Assembly: GCF_003402475.1 (NCBI RefSeq)
Contig: NZ_BFAB01000010.1
Coordinates: 1 to 64,000, forward strand
DNA from: Mycobacterium sp. MFM001
GTDB lineage: Bacteria > Actinomycetota > Actinomycetes > Mycobacteriales > Mycobacteriaceae
Length of the DNA stretch: 64,000 bases
Direction of reading: 5' to 3'
This document shows positions 48,642 to 58,966 of the stretch, piece after piece. The notes under the pieces are model-generated. The model ran no database searches, had not been told where the DNA came from, and was given only the letters and a program-made list of their open reading frames with translations. The position numbers and the translations under genes were made by a program. The stretch's first letter is position 1. Every line of letters starts with the position of its first letter.

Positions 48642-49442
48642 GTGCCGATCGCCACACCGTACGAGGATTTGCTGCGCCTGGTACTCGAGCAGGGCACGCC
48701 GAAAGCCGACCGCACCGGCACCGGCACCCGCAGCCTGTTCGGTCATCAGATGCGCTACGACCTCTCGGCCGGCTTCCCGCTGATCACCACCAAGAAGGTG
48801 CACTACAAATCGGTGATCTATGAGCTGCTGTGGTTTTTGCGCGGCGACTCCAACATCGGCTGGCTGCACGAGCACGGCGTCACGATCTGGGACGAATGGG
48901 CTTCTGCCACAGGCGATCTCGGACCGATCTACGGTGTTCAGTGGCGCTCCTGGCCCACGCCGTCGGGCCAGCACGTCGACCAGATCAGTGCCGCGGTGGA
49001 CTTGCTGCGCACCGACCCCGACTCGCGGCGCATCATCGTGTCGGCCTGGAACGTCGGCGACATCCCGCAGATGGCGCTGCCGCCGTGTCATCTGCTGTTT
49101 CAGTTCTACGTGGCCGAGCAGAAGCTGAGCTGTCAGCTCTACCAGCGCAGCGCCGACCTGTTTCTCGGCGTGCCGTTCAACATCGCCAGCTACGCGCTGC
49201 TGACTCACATGATGGCCGCCCAGGCCGGCCTCGGGGTGGGCGAGTTCATCTGGACCGGCGGCGACTGCCACATCTACGACAATCACGTCGAGCAGGTGAC
49301 CGAGCAATTGCGCCGCGAGCCGCGGCCGTATCCCGAACTTGTTCTGGCGCCAAGGGCTTCGATCTTCGACTACACCTACGACGACATCGTCATCAAGAAC
49401 TACGACCCGCATCCGGCGATCAAAGCGCCCGTCGCCGTATGA
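48642..49442 (+). CDS. thyA: Thymidylate synthase (folate-dependent)
   Basis: 266 aa from GTG at 48642; upstream codons in frame cover the divergent hydrolase promoter. Methylates dUMP with methylene-THF. Conserved: [25 protein letters not shown], catalytic Cys149 in [28 protein letters not shown] and DCHIYDNH. Very close to M. tuberculosis ThyA. Overlaps dfrA by ATGA so that dihydrofolate made here is recycled at once. Confidence 0.97.
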   Translation: MPIATPYEDLLRLVLEQGTPKADRTGTGTRSLFGHQMRYDLSAGFPLITTKKVHYKSVIYELLWFLRGDSNIGWLHEHGVTIWDEWASATGDLGPIYGVQWRSWPTPSGQHVDQISAAVDLLRTDPDSRRIIVSAWNVGDIPQMALPPCHLLFQFYVAEQKLSCQLYQRSADLFLGVPFNIASYALLTHMMAAQAGLGVGEFIWTGGDCHIYDNHVEQVTEQLRREPRPYPELVLAPRASIFDYTYDDIVIKNYDPHPAIKAPVAV

Positions 49443-49915
49443 CGAGCCTGATCTGGGCCCAGTCGACGTCGGGGATCATCGGCCGTGCTGGCGGCATTCC
49501 GTGGCGGCTGCCCGAGGACCAGGTCCGCTTCAAGGAACTCACGATGGGCCACACCGTGGTGATGGGCCGGCTGACCTGGGAATCGCTGCCTGCCCGGTTC
49601 CGGCCGCTGCCCGGCCGCAGAAATGTCGTGCTGACCCGCCAGCCTGGTTACGCCGCCGAAGGTGCGCAGGTCGTCGAAACCATCGAGCAAGCACTCACCG
49701 AACCGGAGACGTGGGTGATCGGCGGCGAGCAGATCTACGCGCTCGCAATGCCATGGGCCACGCGCTGTGAGGTCACCGAGGTCGAGATCGACCTTCCCCG
49801 CGACGACGGCGACGTGCTGGCTCCGGTTCTCGACGAGACGTGGACGGGCACGACGGGGGAGTGGCTGACCAGTAGCACGGGGCTGCGCTACCGGCTGCAC
49901 AGTTATCGGCGTTGA
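49439..49915 (+). CDS. dfrA: Dihydrofolate reductase
   Basis: 158 aa, ATG in the thyA stop. [24 protein letters not shown] (folate site Asp27 in the family numbering), [38 protein letters not shown]-dependent reduction of dihydrofolate, target of antifolates. One residue shorter than I recall for M. tuberculosis DfrA. Followed by an 84-bp gap to the coiled-coil gene. Confidence 0.97.
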   Translation: MTSLIWAQSTSGIIGRAGGIPWRLPEDQVRFKELTMGHTVVMGRLTWESLPARFRPLPGRRNVVLTRQPGYAAEGAQVVETIEQALTEPETWVIGGEQIYALAMPWATRCEVTEVEIDLPRDDGDVLAPVLDETWTGTTGEWLTSSTGLRYRLHSYRR

Positions 49916-49999
49916 TAGCAGCAGCCGTTCGAGCGTGACATACTCGGCTGGGAGCGGTTTTACCGTGTGTGCCAAGCATTTCAGAAGGGAGAATATTCA

Positions 50000-50767
50000 G
50001 TGACAACTGGATCTCAACCCAAGTTCTCTCGCGTGGTGGTTGGCTACGATCCGGTGGCTGTCGATGCGTGTATCGACGAGTTGATCGCCAAGCAGCAGTT
50101 ACTGCTCGACGACATCGAGACCCTAAGGGCCCGGCTGAAAGAATCGTGCGATGAAGTAGCGGCCCTTCGGAAAGAGGTCGCTTTCCTCAACGACACCTCG
50201 CCGTCGCCGCACGCAGTGCCGCAGCGGATGTCGAAACTGTTGCGGCATGCCATCGACGAGGTGTCCGAGATGCAGGCCGAGGCCAAGGCCGAGGTGCAGG
50301 CGCTGGTAGCGACCATCGAGTCCGAGGCTGAAACCGCGCACCGAAAGCACGAGGAGCTGTTGGCGGACATGGCCGCGCAGCGAAGCGCCCTGGACGCCGA
50401 GTGTGCCGAAACCAGGAGCCAACTCGAAGCCGAGTGTGCCGAAACGAGGCGCCAACTCGAAGAGGAACTGGCCGGCAAGCGCGCAGAGGCGCAGTCGGAG
50501 ATCGACGACGCGATGCAAAAAGCTCAACAGGAGCGCGACCAGCTGCTCGCCGAGGCCAGGCAGGAGGCCGAGCGCCTTCGCGAGGAGGCGCGCCGAGTGG
50601 TCGACGAGGCCAGTGCGCAGCGGATCAAGATCCTGGAACAACTGATGGACGTCTACCGCGGGGTTGAAACGATTCCGGCCGCTTTGGAGTCGGCGTACCA
50701 GGATCGCGACAAACCGCCGGAGGCCGGCGTGGTGGTGCCCTTCGAGCAGAAGAGAAGCACTGGCTAA
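50000..50767 (+). CDS. DivIVA-like coiled-coil protein
   Basis: 255 aa from GTG at 50000 with AGAAGGGAG about 8 bp before it; a GTG at 49967 is possible but lacks such a site. N-terminal DivIVA-like element RVVVGYDPVAVDACIDELI (residues 13-31), then Lys/Glu/Gln/Ala-rich coiled coil from about 32 to 225, broken near residues 66-80 by Pro/Ser. An 11-residue repeat (AECAETRxQLE) occurs twice in tandem (residues 133-154). The tail RIKILEQLMDVYRGVETIPAALESAY is helical, then acidic/basic end. No signal or membrane segment. DivIVA proteins (Wag31) mark curved membrane in mycobacterial poles; similar role is inferred. Confidence 0.7.
   Translation: MTTGSQPKFSRVVVGYDPVAVDACIDELIAKQQLLLDDIETLRARLKESCDEVAALRKEVAFLNDTSPSPHAVPQRMSKLLRHAIDEVSEMQAEAKAEVQALVATIESEAETAHRKHEELLADMAAQRSALDAECAETRSQLEAECAETRRQLEEELAGKRAEAQSEIDDAMQKAQQERDQLLAEARQEAERLREEARRVVDEASAQRIKILEQLMDVYRGVETIPAALESAYQDRDKPPEAGVVVPFEQKRSTG
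50396..50461 (+). repeat. 33-bp tandem duplication
   Basis: Two copies (50396-50428 and 50429-50461) differing at two bases, coding one 11-residue hendecad each inside the coiled coil. In-frame length of 33 bp keeps the reading frame. Confidence 0.85.
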
Positions 50768-51974
50768 CACGCTGACCGCGGCACAGGCCCGCAGGATAGC
50801 CGTTGCGGCGCAGGGGTTTAGCGAGCAGCGCCCCGCCAGGCGGATCGATCGTGCGCATCTGCGGCGGTTGATATCCAGAATTCAAGTGCTGCAACTGGAT
50901 TCGGTGTCGGTCACGGTGCGTGCGCACTATGCGCCGGTGTTCAGCCGGCTCGGCCCGTACGACCGCGACGTGCTGGACCGGGCGGCGTGGAGCCACAGCA
51001 CGCGTTCGCCGCGGCTGTTGGTCGAGTACTGGGCGCACGAGGCGGCGCTGATGGCCGTCGACGACTGGCCGCTGCTGCGCTGGCGGATGCGGCAGTACCG
51101 ACACGGCCGCTGGGGCACCCACATCGTCAAGGCCAACCCGCGGCTAGCCGACGACATCGTGGCCGCCGTCGCGCAACTCGGGCCGTGTACCGCCGGGCAG
51201 ATCGAGGCCCACCTGGCCGCCGAACCGCGGACCACCAAGGGCGCCTGGTGGAACCGCAGCGACACCAAGTGGGTCGCCGAGGCGCTGTTCGCCGCCGGCG
51301 TGCTCACGACCGCCACCCGGGTAGGGTTCGCCCGGCACTACGACCTGACCGAGAACGTGCTGCCGCCCGACGTGCTCGGACGGCAGGTCGACCACGCGGA
51401 CGCCATCCGCGAGTTGGTGCTGCGGGCCGCCGCCGCGCTGGGCGTGGGCACCGAGGCCGACATCCGCGACTACTTCCGGTTGAGCGCCCAGCAGGCCAAG
51501 CCGGCGATCGCCAAGCTGGTCGCCGACGGCGAGCTGGAACGGGTGAGCGTGGACGGCTGGTCGGCGCCGGCCTATCTGCGCGCCGGGCAGGCGGTGCCGC
51601 GGCTCGACCGCGGCACGGCGCTGCTGTGTCCGTTCGATCCGCTGATCTTCTTCCGGTCGCGGGTGGAGCGGCTGTTCGGATTCCACTACCGCATCGAGAT
51701 CTACACACCGGCGGCCAAGCGCCGGTACGGCTACTACGTCTGGCCGTTCCTGCTCGACGGTGAACTGGTCGGCCGGGTCGACCTCAAGGCGGACCGTAGC
51801 CGCGATGCGCTGCACGTGGTGGGTGCCTTTGTTGAACCGGAGCAGTCGCCGTCGCGGGTGGCTGCGGCGCTGGCCGACGAACTGGCGACGATGGCGTCGT
51901 GGCTCGGGCTGAGTGACGTCACGGTCGGCGACCGCGGCGACCTGGCCGGCGAACTGCGCGCAACGATCAGCTAG
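50760..51974 (+). CDS. YcaQ-like winged-helix DNA glycosylase family protein
   Basis: About 404 aa. Homologues begin near LTAAQARRIAVAAQGF, which here would start at a CTG at 50760, 8 bp inside the previous gene; a TTG at 50664 gives a longer basic, unlike start. HTH_42/YcaQ family: RLISRIQVLQLDSVSV, WSHSTRSPRLLVEYWAHEAAL and LLCPFDPLIFFRSRVERLFGF, the conserved family blocks; winged-helix modules sit between about residues 150 and 280. E. coli YcaQ excises interstrand cross-links. Catalytic Gln-x-Asp corresponds to LQLDSVSV. Start uncertain; identity fairly sure. Confidence 0.8.
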   Translation: MANTLTAAQARRIAVAAQGFSEQRPARRIDRAHLRRLISRIQVLQLDSVSVTVRAHYAPVFSRLGPYDRDVLDRAAWSHSTRSPRLLVEYWAHEAALMAVDDWPLLRWRMRQYRHGRWGTHIVKANPRLADDIVAAVAQLGPCTAGQIEAHLAAEPRTTKGAWWNRSDTKWVAEALFAAGVLTTATRVGFARHYDLTENVLPPDVLGRQVDHADAIRELVLRAAAALGVGTEADIRDYFRLSAQQAKPAIAKLVADGELERVSVDGWSAPAYLRAGQAVPRLDRGTALLCPFDPLIFFRSRVERLFGFHYRIEIYTPAAKRRYGYYVWPFLLDGELVGRVDLKADRSRDALHVVGAFVEPEQSPSRVAAALADELATMASWLGLSDVTVGDRGDLAGELRATIS

Positions 51975-52917
51975 GCCACACCTGTCGGGCAACCCGCTGA
52001 AAATTCCCGCCGAGCACCGCGGTGACGTCGGCATCGGACCAGCCGCGCTCGCGAAGGTGCCCGCCGATCGTGGCGAAGGTTTCCGGTGGCATCCATTGGA
52101 TGGGTCCCCAGCGGGTGTAGCTGTCGTCGAAGAATTGCGTGTTGGCGTCCAGTTCGGTGACGAAGTCGGCGTAGTCGAAGGAGAAGTCGGTGCTGATGCC
52201 GACGTGGTCGATCCCGACCAGTTCGACGGCGTATTCGAGGTGACGGGTCATCGCCTCGAGGGTGGGGGTGTTGGGGCCCAGGAAGATCCCGACGCCGGTG
52301 ATGCCCACGACGCCGCCGGTGGCCGCGCAGGCGCGCGCCTGGTCGTCGGTGATGTTCCGCGGGTGATCCCACACTGCCCGCATGCAGGAGTGGCTGTAAA
52401 TGACTGGGCTGCTGGAGATTTCGCACATGTCCAGGCCGGTGCGGGCGCTGCAGTGCGAGCCGTCGGGCACCATACCTGCAGCGTTCATCGCGCCGACCAG
52501 CGACCGGCCCCAGGCCGTCAGCCCGTCGTCCCGCGCGTCGAGGCATCCGCAGCCGGCGGCGTTGGCGTAGTTGTAGGTGGGCAGCATCGTGCGCACGCCG
52601 AGATCGGCGAACACCCGCACGTTGTCGAGATCGCCGTCCAGCGGCCGCGAGTCTTCCAGGTCGAACGCCACCGCCGTGCGGCCTGAGCGGGCGATCGTCG
52701 GGACATCCTCGGCGGCGTCGGCCAACTCGAGGTCGGGGTGCGCGTCGATTGATCGCCGGAAGTGGTTCAACAGCGCCGACGCGTCGTCGAAGGAGTGCGG
52801 TGCGTACCCGGCGTTGACGGACACGAACGCCCCGCTCGGGTAGCGGGTCAGCTCCGAAACGTCGGCGTCGAGTTGCAGCGGCAGGCACGCGTGTTGGTCC
52901 CACAGCAGTGGCGTCAT
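51967..52917 (-). CDS. Membrane dipeptidase-type metallopeptidase (M19)
   Basis: 316 aa from ATG at 52917; upstream in-frame residues look non-coding. M19 family: LWDQHACLPLQL (zinc-binding H-x-D variant, here DQHACLPL), DLEDSRPLDGDLDNVRVF, VPDGSHCSARTGLDM (second metal His), VIYSHSCMRAVWDHPRNITDDQ, IDHVGISTDFSFDY (Asp), MPPETFATIGGHLRERGWSDADVTAVLGGNFQRV (split). Cleaves dipeptides, beta-lactams or D-amino acid derivatives. No signal peptide, so cytoplasmic. Its end overlaps the YcaQ-like gene by 8 bp. Confidence 0.85.
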   Translation of the reverse strand: MTPLLWDQHACLPLQLDADVSELTRYPSGAFVSVNAGYAPHSFDDASALLNHFRRSIDAHPDLELADAAEDVPTIARSGRTAVAFDLEDSRPLDGDLDNVRVFADLGVRTMLPTYNYANAAGCGCLDARDDGLTAWGRSLVGAMNAAGMVPDGSHCSARTGLDMCEISSSPVIYSHSCMRAVWDHPRNITDDQARACAATGGVVGITGVGIFLGPNTPTLEAMTRHLEYAVELVGIDHVGISTDFSFDYADFVTELDANTQFFDDSYTRWGPIQWMPPETFATIGGHLRERGWSDADVTAVLGGNFQRVARQVWPS

Positions 52918-52987
52918 GTAGAGGAATCTTGGTCGCTCGGGACTCGCTCGATCAACACTGTCCCGGCCGCCCGATAGGGTGAGCGCC

Positions 52988-54678
<1,691 letters not shown>

Positions 54679-54685
54679 GATTCAA

Positions 54686-56362
54686 GTGGACGTAGCCCTC
54701 TCCCCGCCAGGTCCCCTGACTCCTGGCGGGTTGCGGGTCACCGCGCTCGGCGGCATCAGCGAAATCGGCCGCAACATGACGGTTTTCGAGCATCTCGGCC
54801 GGCTGCTGATCATCGACTGCGGGGTCATGTTTCCCACCCACGACGAGCCGGCCGTCGACCTGATCCTGCCCGATCTGCGTCACATCGAAGACCGGCTCGA
54901 CGACGTCGAAGCGCTGGTGCTGACCCACGCGCACGAGGACCACATCGGCGCAATTCCGTTCCTGCTCAAGCTGCGCCCTGACATCCCGGTCGTCGGCTCG
55001 AAGTTCACGCTGGCGCTGGTCGCGGCGAAATGCCGTGAGCACCAACTCAAGCCGGTATTTTTCGAAGTCTCCGAAGGCCAGCGCAGCACGCACGGCGTGT
55101 TCGAATGCGAGTACTTCGCGGTCAACCACTCGATTCCCGACGCGCTGGCGATCGCGGTGCGCACCGGCGCAGGCACCGTTCTGCACACCGGCGACATCAA
55201 GCTCGACCAGCTGCCGCTCGACGGGCGCCCCACCGACCTGCCCGGCATGTCGCGACTCGGCGACGACGGCGTGGATCTGTTCCTGTGCGACTCGACCAAC
55301 GCCGAGATTCCCGGTGTCGGACCAAGCGAAAGCGAGGTCGGCCCGACGCTGCACCGGCTGATCCGCGGCGCCGAAGGCAGGGTGATCGTGGCCTGCTTCG
55401 CCTCCAATGTCGACCGGGTGCAGCAGATCTGCGACGCCGCAGTGGCGTTGGGCCGGCGGGTGTCGTTCGTCGGGCGGTCGATGGTGCGGAACATGGGCAT
55501 CGCTCGCGACCTCGGCTTTCTGCGGGTCGACGACTCCGACCTGATCGACATCGGCGCCGCGGAGATGATGCCGCCCGAGGGGGTGGTGCTGATCACCACC
55601 GGCACCCAGGGCGAACCGATGTCCGCGTTGTCGCGGATGTCGCGCGGCGAGCATCGTAGCATCACGCTGAGCGCCGACGACCTGGTCATCCTGTCGTCGT
55701 CGCTGATCCCGGGCAACGAGGAAGCCGTCTACGGCGTGATCGACTCGCTGTCCAAGATCGGCGCCCGTGTAGTCACCAATCAGCAAGTGCGCGTGCATGT
55801 TTCCGGTCACGCCTATGCCGGCGAGCTGTTGTTCCTCTACAACGGGGTGCGCCCGCGCAACGTCATGCCGGTGCACGGAACGTGGCGGATGCTGCGCGCC
55901 AACGCCAAGCTGGCCGCTCGCACCGGGGTGCCGGAGGAGTCGATCCTGTTGGCGGAGAACGGCGTCAGCGTCGACCTGGTCTCCGGCAAGGCCAGCATCG
56001 CCGGCGCGGTGCCGGTCGGCAAGATGTTCGTCGACGGGCTGATCACCGGCGACGTCGGCGACATCACCTTGGGCGAACGGCTCATCCTGTCATCGGGTTT
56101 CGTGGCGGTCACAGTGGTGGTGCGTCGCGGCACCGGCCAGCCCGCGGCGCCGCCGCATCTACATTCGCGGGGCTTCTCCGAGGACCCCAAGGCGCTGGAG
56201 CCGGTCGCGCGCAAGGTGGAGGCCGAGCTGGAATCGCTGGTGGCCGAGCATGTTACCGATCCGGTTCGGATCGCCCAGGCGGTGCGCCGCACGGTCGGCA
56301 AATGGGTGGGGGAGACGTATCGCCGCCAGCCGATGATTGTGCCGACTGTGCTGGAGATCTAG
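54686..56362 (+). CDS. rnj: Ribonuclease J
   Basis: 558 aa from GTG at 54686, equal to M. tuberculosis RNase J in length and matching its N terminus; earlier in-frame codons overlap dapA. Metallo-beta-lactamase part with HAHEDH (His81-His83-Asp85-His86), LHTGDIKLD and DSTNAEIPG; beta-CASP part GEHRSITLSADD, SGHAYAGEL and PVHGTWRML. 5'-3' exo and endoribonuclease in RNA turnover and rRNA maturation. The C-terminal oligomerisation part ends PMIVPTVLEI. Overlaps the convergent methyltransferase gene by 4 bp. Confidence 0.97.
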   Translation: MDVALSPPGPLTPGGLRVTALGGISEIGRNMTVFEHLGRLLIIDCGVMFPTHDEPAVDLILPDLRHIEDRLDDVEALVLTHAHEDHIGAIPFLLKLRPDIPVVGSKFTLALVAAKCREHQLKPVFFEVSEGQRSTHGVFECEYFAVNHSIPDALAIAVRTGAGTVLHTGDIKLDQLPLDGRPTDLPGMSRLGDDGVDLFLCDSTNAEIPGVGPSESEVGPTLHRLIRGAEGRVIVACFASNVDRVQQICDAAVALGRRVSFVGRSMVRNMGIARDLGFLRVDDSDLIDIGAAEMMPPEGVVLITTGTQGEPMSALSRMSRGEHRSITLSADDLVILSSSLIPGNEEAVYGVIDSLSKIGARVVTNQQVRVHVSGHAYAGELLFLYNGVRPRNVMPVHGTWRMLRANAKLAARTGVPEESILLAENGVSVDLVSGKASIAGAVPVGKMFVDGLITGDVGDITLGERLILSSGFVAVTVVVRRGTGQPAAPPHLHSRGFSEDPKALEPVARKVEAELESLVAEHVTDPVRIAQAVRRTVGKWVGETYRRQPMIVPTVLEI

Positions 56363-57231
56363 CGTTTTTCGGCATACGCCGACCACTCGACTTGCGACGC
56401 GGATAGGTTACGGCCGGTCGGCCTGACGTATCGTTCGACGATGTCGTCGGGGCCGATCTGTTCGACCAGCCGCCAACCGAATTCGTCGAGAAACGCCGAG
56501 ACCTCCTCGGGCTGTATTCCGAAGTGCCACAGTTGTTGCCGCTGGCACACCTTGCGGTAGAGCGCACGCGCGCCGTACAGGTTGACGCCGTCGATGAAAT
56601 CGCGCCGGACATAGGTGAACACCAGCCGACTGCCCGGCGCCACCGGCCGCAGCCCGGTCAACGTGGCTCGCACGGCGTCGGCAGAGAGGTACTGCGTCAC
56701 GCCTTCCCAGATGAAGAACGTCCGGTAGTCGGTGCGATAGCCCTGTTCGGCCAAAGCGGTGAGCAGATCGTCCCGCTCGAAGTCCAACGGCACCAACCGA
56801 ACCGACCTCGGCAGCTCACCCAGCACGCGTCGCACCGTCGCCGCCTTGCGGTCGATGTTGACGGGTAAGTCCACCTCGAAGATCGGGATCGGAGTTGTGC
56901 GCGCCAACCGGTAAGCGGTGGTGTCCATTCCGGCGCCCAGCACGACCACCGCGTCGACGCTGTCGAGCGCCTCGGTGAGTTTGTCGGCGATATAGCGCTT
57001 GCGGCAAGCGAAGTTGGCCCACAGCCCCGGGCCGCTGCGTTCGATCGCGGTGGTCATCATGCGGCGCAGCAGTGCGGGTGGTGTCGCGGCAAGCAGCCAC
57101 CGCGTGGGTGTCGGCAAGAACCGCGCGGCCAGGTCATCCTCCACCAGCCGCCGCTCCGGCGGCTCGTGCTGTTCGACGGCCGCGAGCACCATCGGGCCGA
57201 AAGCTGTTTGCGCCGCCGGGTTTCGGGCCAT
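56359..57231 (-). CDS. SAM-dependent methyltransferase, LCM/TIGR00027 family
   Basis: 290 aa from ATG at 57231. Family of mycobacterial leucine-carboxyl-methyltransferase-like proteins: LVEDDLAARFLP, CRKRYIADKLTEAL, VVVLGAGMDTTAYRLA (SAM loop), FEVDLPVNIDRKA, RLVPLDFERDDL and FIWEGVTQYLSADA. Many mycobacterial copies are known with unknown substrate; carboxyl-O methylation is a guess. Two bp after the SDR stop on the same strand, so in the same transcript. Confidence 0.85.
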   Translation of the reverse strand: MARNPAAQTAFGPMVLAAVEQHEPPERRLVEDDLAARFLPTPTRWLLAATPPALLRRMMTTAIERSGPGLWANFACRKRYIADKLTEALDSVDAVVVLGAGMDTTAYRLARTTPIPIFEVDLPVNIDRKAATVRRVLGELPRSVRLVPLDFERDDLLTALAEQGYRTDYRTFFIWEGVTQYLSADAVRATLTGLRPVAPGSRLVFTYVRRDFIDGVNLYGARALYRKVCQRQQLWHFGIQPEEVSAFLDEFGWRLVEQIGPDDIVERYVRPTGRNLSASQVEWSAYAEKR

Positions 57232-57233
57232 CG

Positions 57234-58055
57234 CTACCGCTTGTTCAAAAAGCCGGCGTCGACCGGCAACGTGATGCCGGTGATGTAGCGCGCTTGGTCG
57301 GACACCAGCCACGCCACCGCGTTGGCGACGTCGTCGGGCTCCAACACCTGCACGGGCAGTGCGTTGCCCATGTCCGGCGGCGAGCCGGTCTGGGCGACCA
57401 GGTCCGCCAGCCACTGTCGGGTGTGCTCGTTGTTGATCATCGGCGTGTCGACGCCGGCCGGGTGCACCGAGTTGACTCGAATACTATGCGGCGCAAGGTG
57501 GTTGGCGTAGACCCGCATCAGCCCGACCAGGCCGTGCTTGGCGGCCGCGTAACCGATGGAGCCCGCGTCGGCGCTGCCGATGCCGGCCAGTCCGGCGGCC
57601 GAACTGATCAGCACGATCGACCCGCCGTCGCCCTGGGCGATCATCGTCGGGATCGCGACCTCGACGGTGTGGTGTACGCCGGTCAGGTTCACGTCGATCA
57701 CGTCGTACCAGCCGTCGGCGCCGGCCTGCATCGGGGCGATGCCGGCGTTGGCCACCACGATGTCAAGCCGACCCAACTCGTCGAGACCGGCTTGCAACGC
57801 GGCGGCCAGCGACTCCCGATCGCGCACATCGCCTTGGCGTGCCACGATGCGGGCCCCGGTGTCCTCGACGAGCTTGACGGTGGCGGCCAGGTCGTCGGCG
57901 GTGGCCAGCGGGTAGGGCACGCTGGCGATCTGAGCGCACAGGTCGACGGCGATGATGTCGGCGCCGTCGGACGCCAGTCGCAGTGCATGGGCGCGGCCCT
58001 GACCGCGGGCTGCGCCGGTGATCAGCGCGACCTTGCCGGTTAGCGGCCCACCCAT
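57234..58055 (-). CDS. Mycofactocin-coupled short-chain dehydrogenase
   Basis: 273 aa from ATG at 58055. The motif [28 protein letters not shown] followed by the long insert [20 protein letters not shown] is typical of TIGR03971 SDRs, which keep a tightly bound NAD and pass electrons to mycofactocin; shown here in parts. NAGIAPM, SSAAGL and YAAAKHG supply the Ser, Tyr and Lys. Corresponds to M. tuberculosis Rv2750. Oxidises alcohols; the native substrate is unknown. TGATG overlap with the preceding monooxygenase gene. Confidence 0.85.
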   Translation of the reverse strand: MGGPLTGKVALITGAARGQGRAHALRLASDGADIIAVDLCAQIASVPYPLATADDLAATVKLVEDTGARIVARQGDVRDRESLAAALQAGLDELGRLDIVVANAGIAPMQAGADGWYDVIDVNLTGVHHTVEVAIPTMIAQGDGGSIVLISSAAGLAGIGSADAGSIGYAAAKHGLVGLMRVYANHLAPHSIRVNSVHPAGVDTPMINNEHTRQWLADLVAQTGSPPDMGNALPVQVLEPDDVANAVAWLVSDQARYITGITLPVDAGFLNKR

Positions 58056-58369
58056 CAGGGGCGCAACTGGCCCTTGGCGGGGTCGCCGGCAACGACGGGT
58101 TGGAGCATCTTGATGTCCGGCGCACCGGCCAGATGCTCGCCGGCGTCTTTGAACATCGCCCCTATCGCGGGCGCAGTGCTGTGGGCCTTGAGCGCGTCGG
58201 CGTCGGCCCACTGCTCGACGAACACGAACGTCTCGCCGGATTCGTGCAGCGAGTACAGCTGACAGCCCGGCTCGTCGTGCACGTCTTTGACCGCGCGGGT
58301 GAGGATCTCGCGGACGGTGTCGACCGATTCGGGTTTGACGGTCAGGGTGGCGACGACAACGACGGGCAT
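58055..58369 (-). CDS. Antibiotic biosynthesis monooxygenase-domain protein
   Basis: 104 aa from ATG at 58369 ([19 protein letters not shown]). Single ABM (ferredoxin-like, dimeric) domain; [28 protein letters not shown] is the usual central motif with E-x-W. M. tuberculosis Rv2749 has the same length and neighbour. Members oxidise aromatics or degrade haem; no haem residue can be assigned. Its stop overlaps the SDR ATG, so both are translated together. Confidence 0.85.
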   Translation of the reverse strand: MPVVVVATLTVKPESVDTVREILTRAVKDVHDEPGCQLYSLHESGETFVFVEQWADADALKAHSTAPAIGAMFKDAGEHLAGAPDIKMLQPVVAGDPAKGQLRP

Positions 58370-58415
58370 GCGATGACTCCTCACTGAGTGCAAACCGGAC
58401 AGGCGTCAACCCTAC

Positions 58416-58868
58416 TCAGGTGTCGACCCAAATGGTCAGGGCAGCCACCACGATCGCGAATACCGCGAGCCCGATGGCGTCGGCCACGCCCGGTCGCGGC
58501 GAAACTGTTCTCCCCACGCGCAATTCCCGGGCGATCAGGAACAACGGAAACGTCACGCTGATCGCGATCGCCGCTCCGCCGAGAATGTAGAGCCACACGA
58601 ACCTGACACCGTGCTTTCTGGCCTCGACGACCATGAGCACCGCTGCGGCGAGGAAGAAGAGCAGGATGTCGGCCGTCAGCGACCGCGACGCCGCCGTGAT
58701 TTTCGAGTCGTCCAGGAATGCCGTGAGGAAGCTGTCCGGGTGGCCGAAGTAGGCCGCGTTCTGACTCCACGTCGCCACCAATGCGGCGAGCGCAATGACG
58801 GCATAGACGACACAGAGAACCTTGCTGGTGGTCGGCACGCCCTGCTGCGGAGCTGCAATTTCGGTCAT
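58416..58868 (-). CDS. DUF2834 membrane protein
   Basis: 150 aa. Four hydrophobic segments: about 16-34 (VLCVVYAVIALAALVATW), 63-81 (LTADILLFFLAAAVLMVVE), 90-110 (FVWLYILGGAAIAISVTFPLFL), 128-146 (IGLAVFAIVVAALTIW), with the first loop polar (YFGHPDSFLTAFLDDSK). Pattern of DUF2834 proteins. Unknown function in the cytoplasmic membrane. First gene of the minus-strand block; 46 bp to the ABM gene. The start diverges from ftsK with 98 bp between. Confidence 0.8.
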   Translation of the reverse strand: MTEIAAPQQGVPTTSKVLCVVYAVIALAALVATWSQNAAYFGHPDSFLTAFLDDSKITAASRSLTADILLFFLAAAVLMVVEARKHGVRFVWLYILGGAAIAISVTFPLFLIARELRVGRTVSPRPGVADAIGLAVFAIVVAALTIWVDT

Positions 58869-58966
58869 TGCGGGATGCTAGGACGCGACGGCGACGGAAC
58901 TGACACAATTCTGTGACCCGTGTGGCACATGGTGTATCTGAGGCTTGTGCGACTAGGCTTGGGCCC

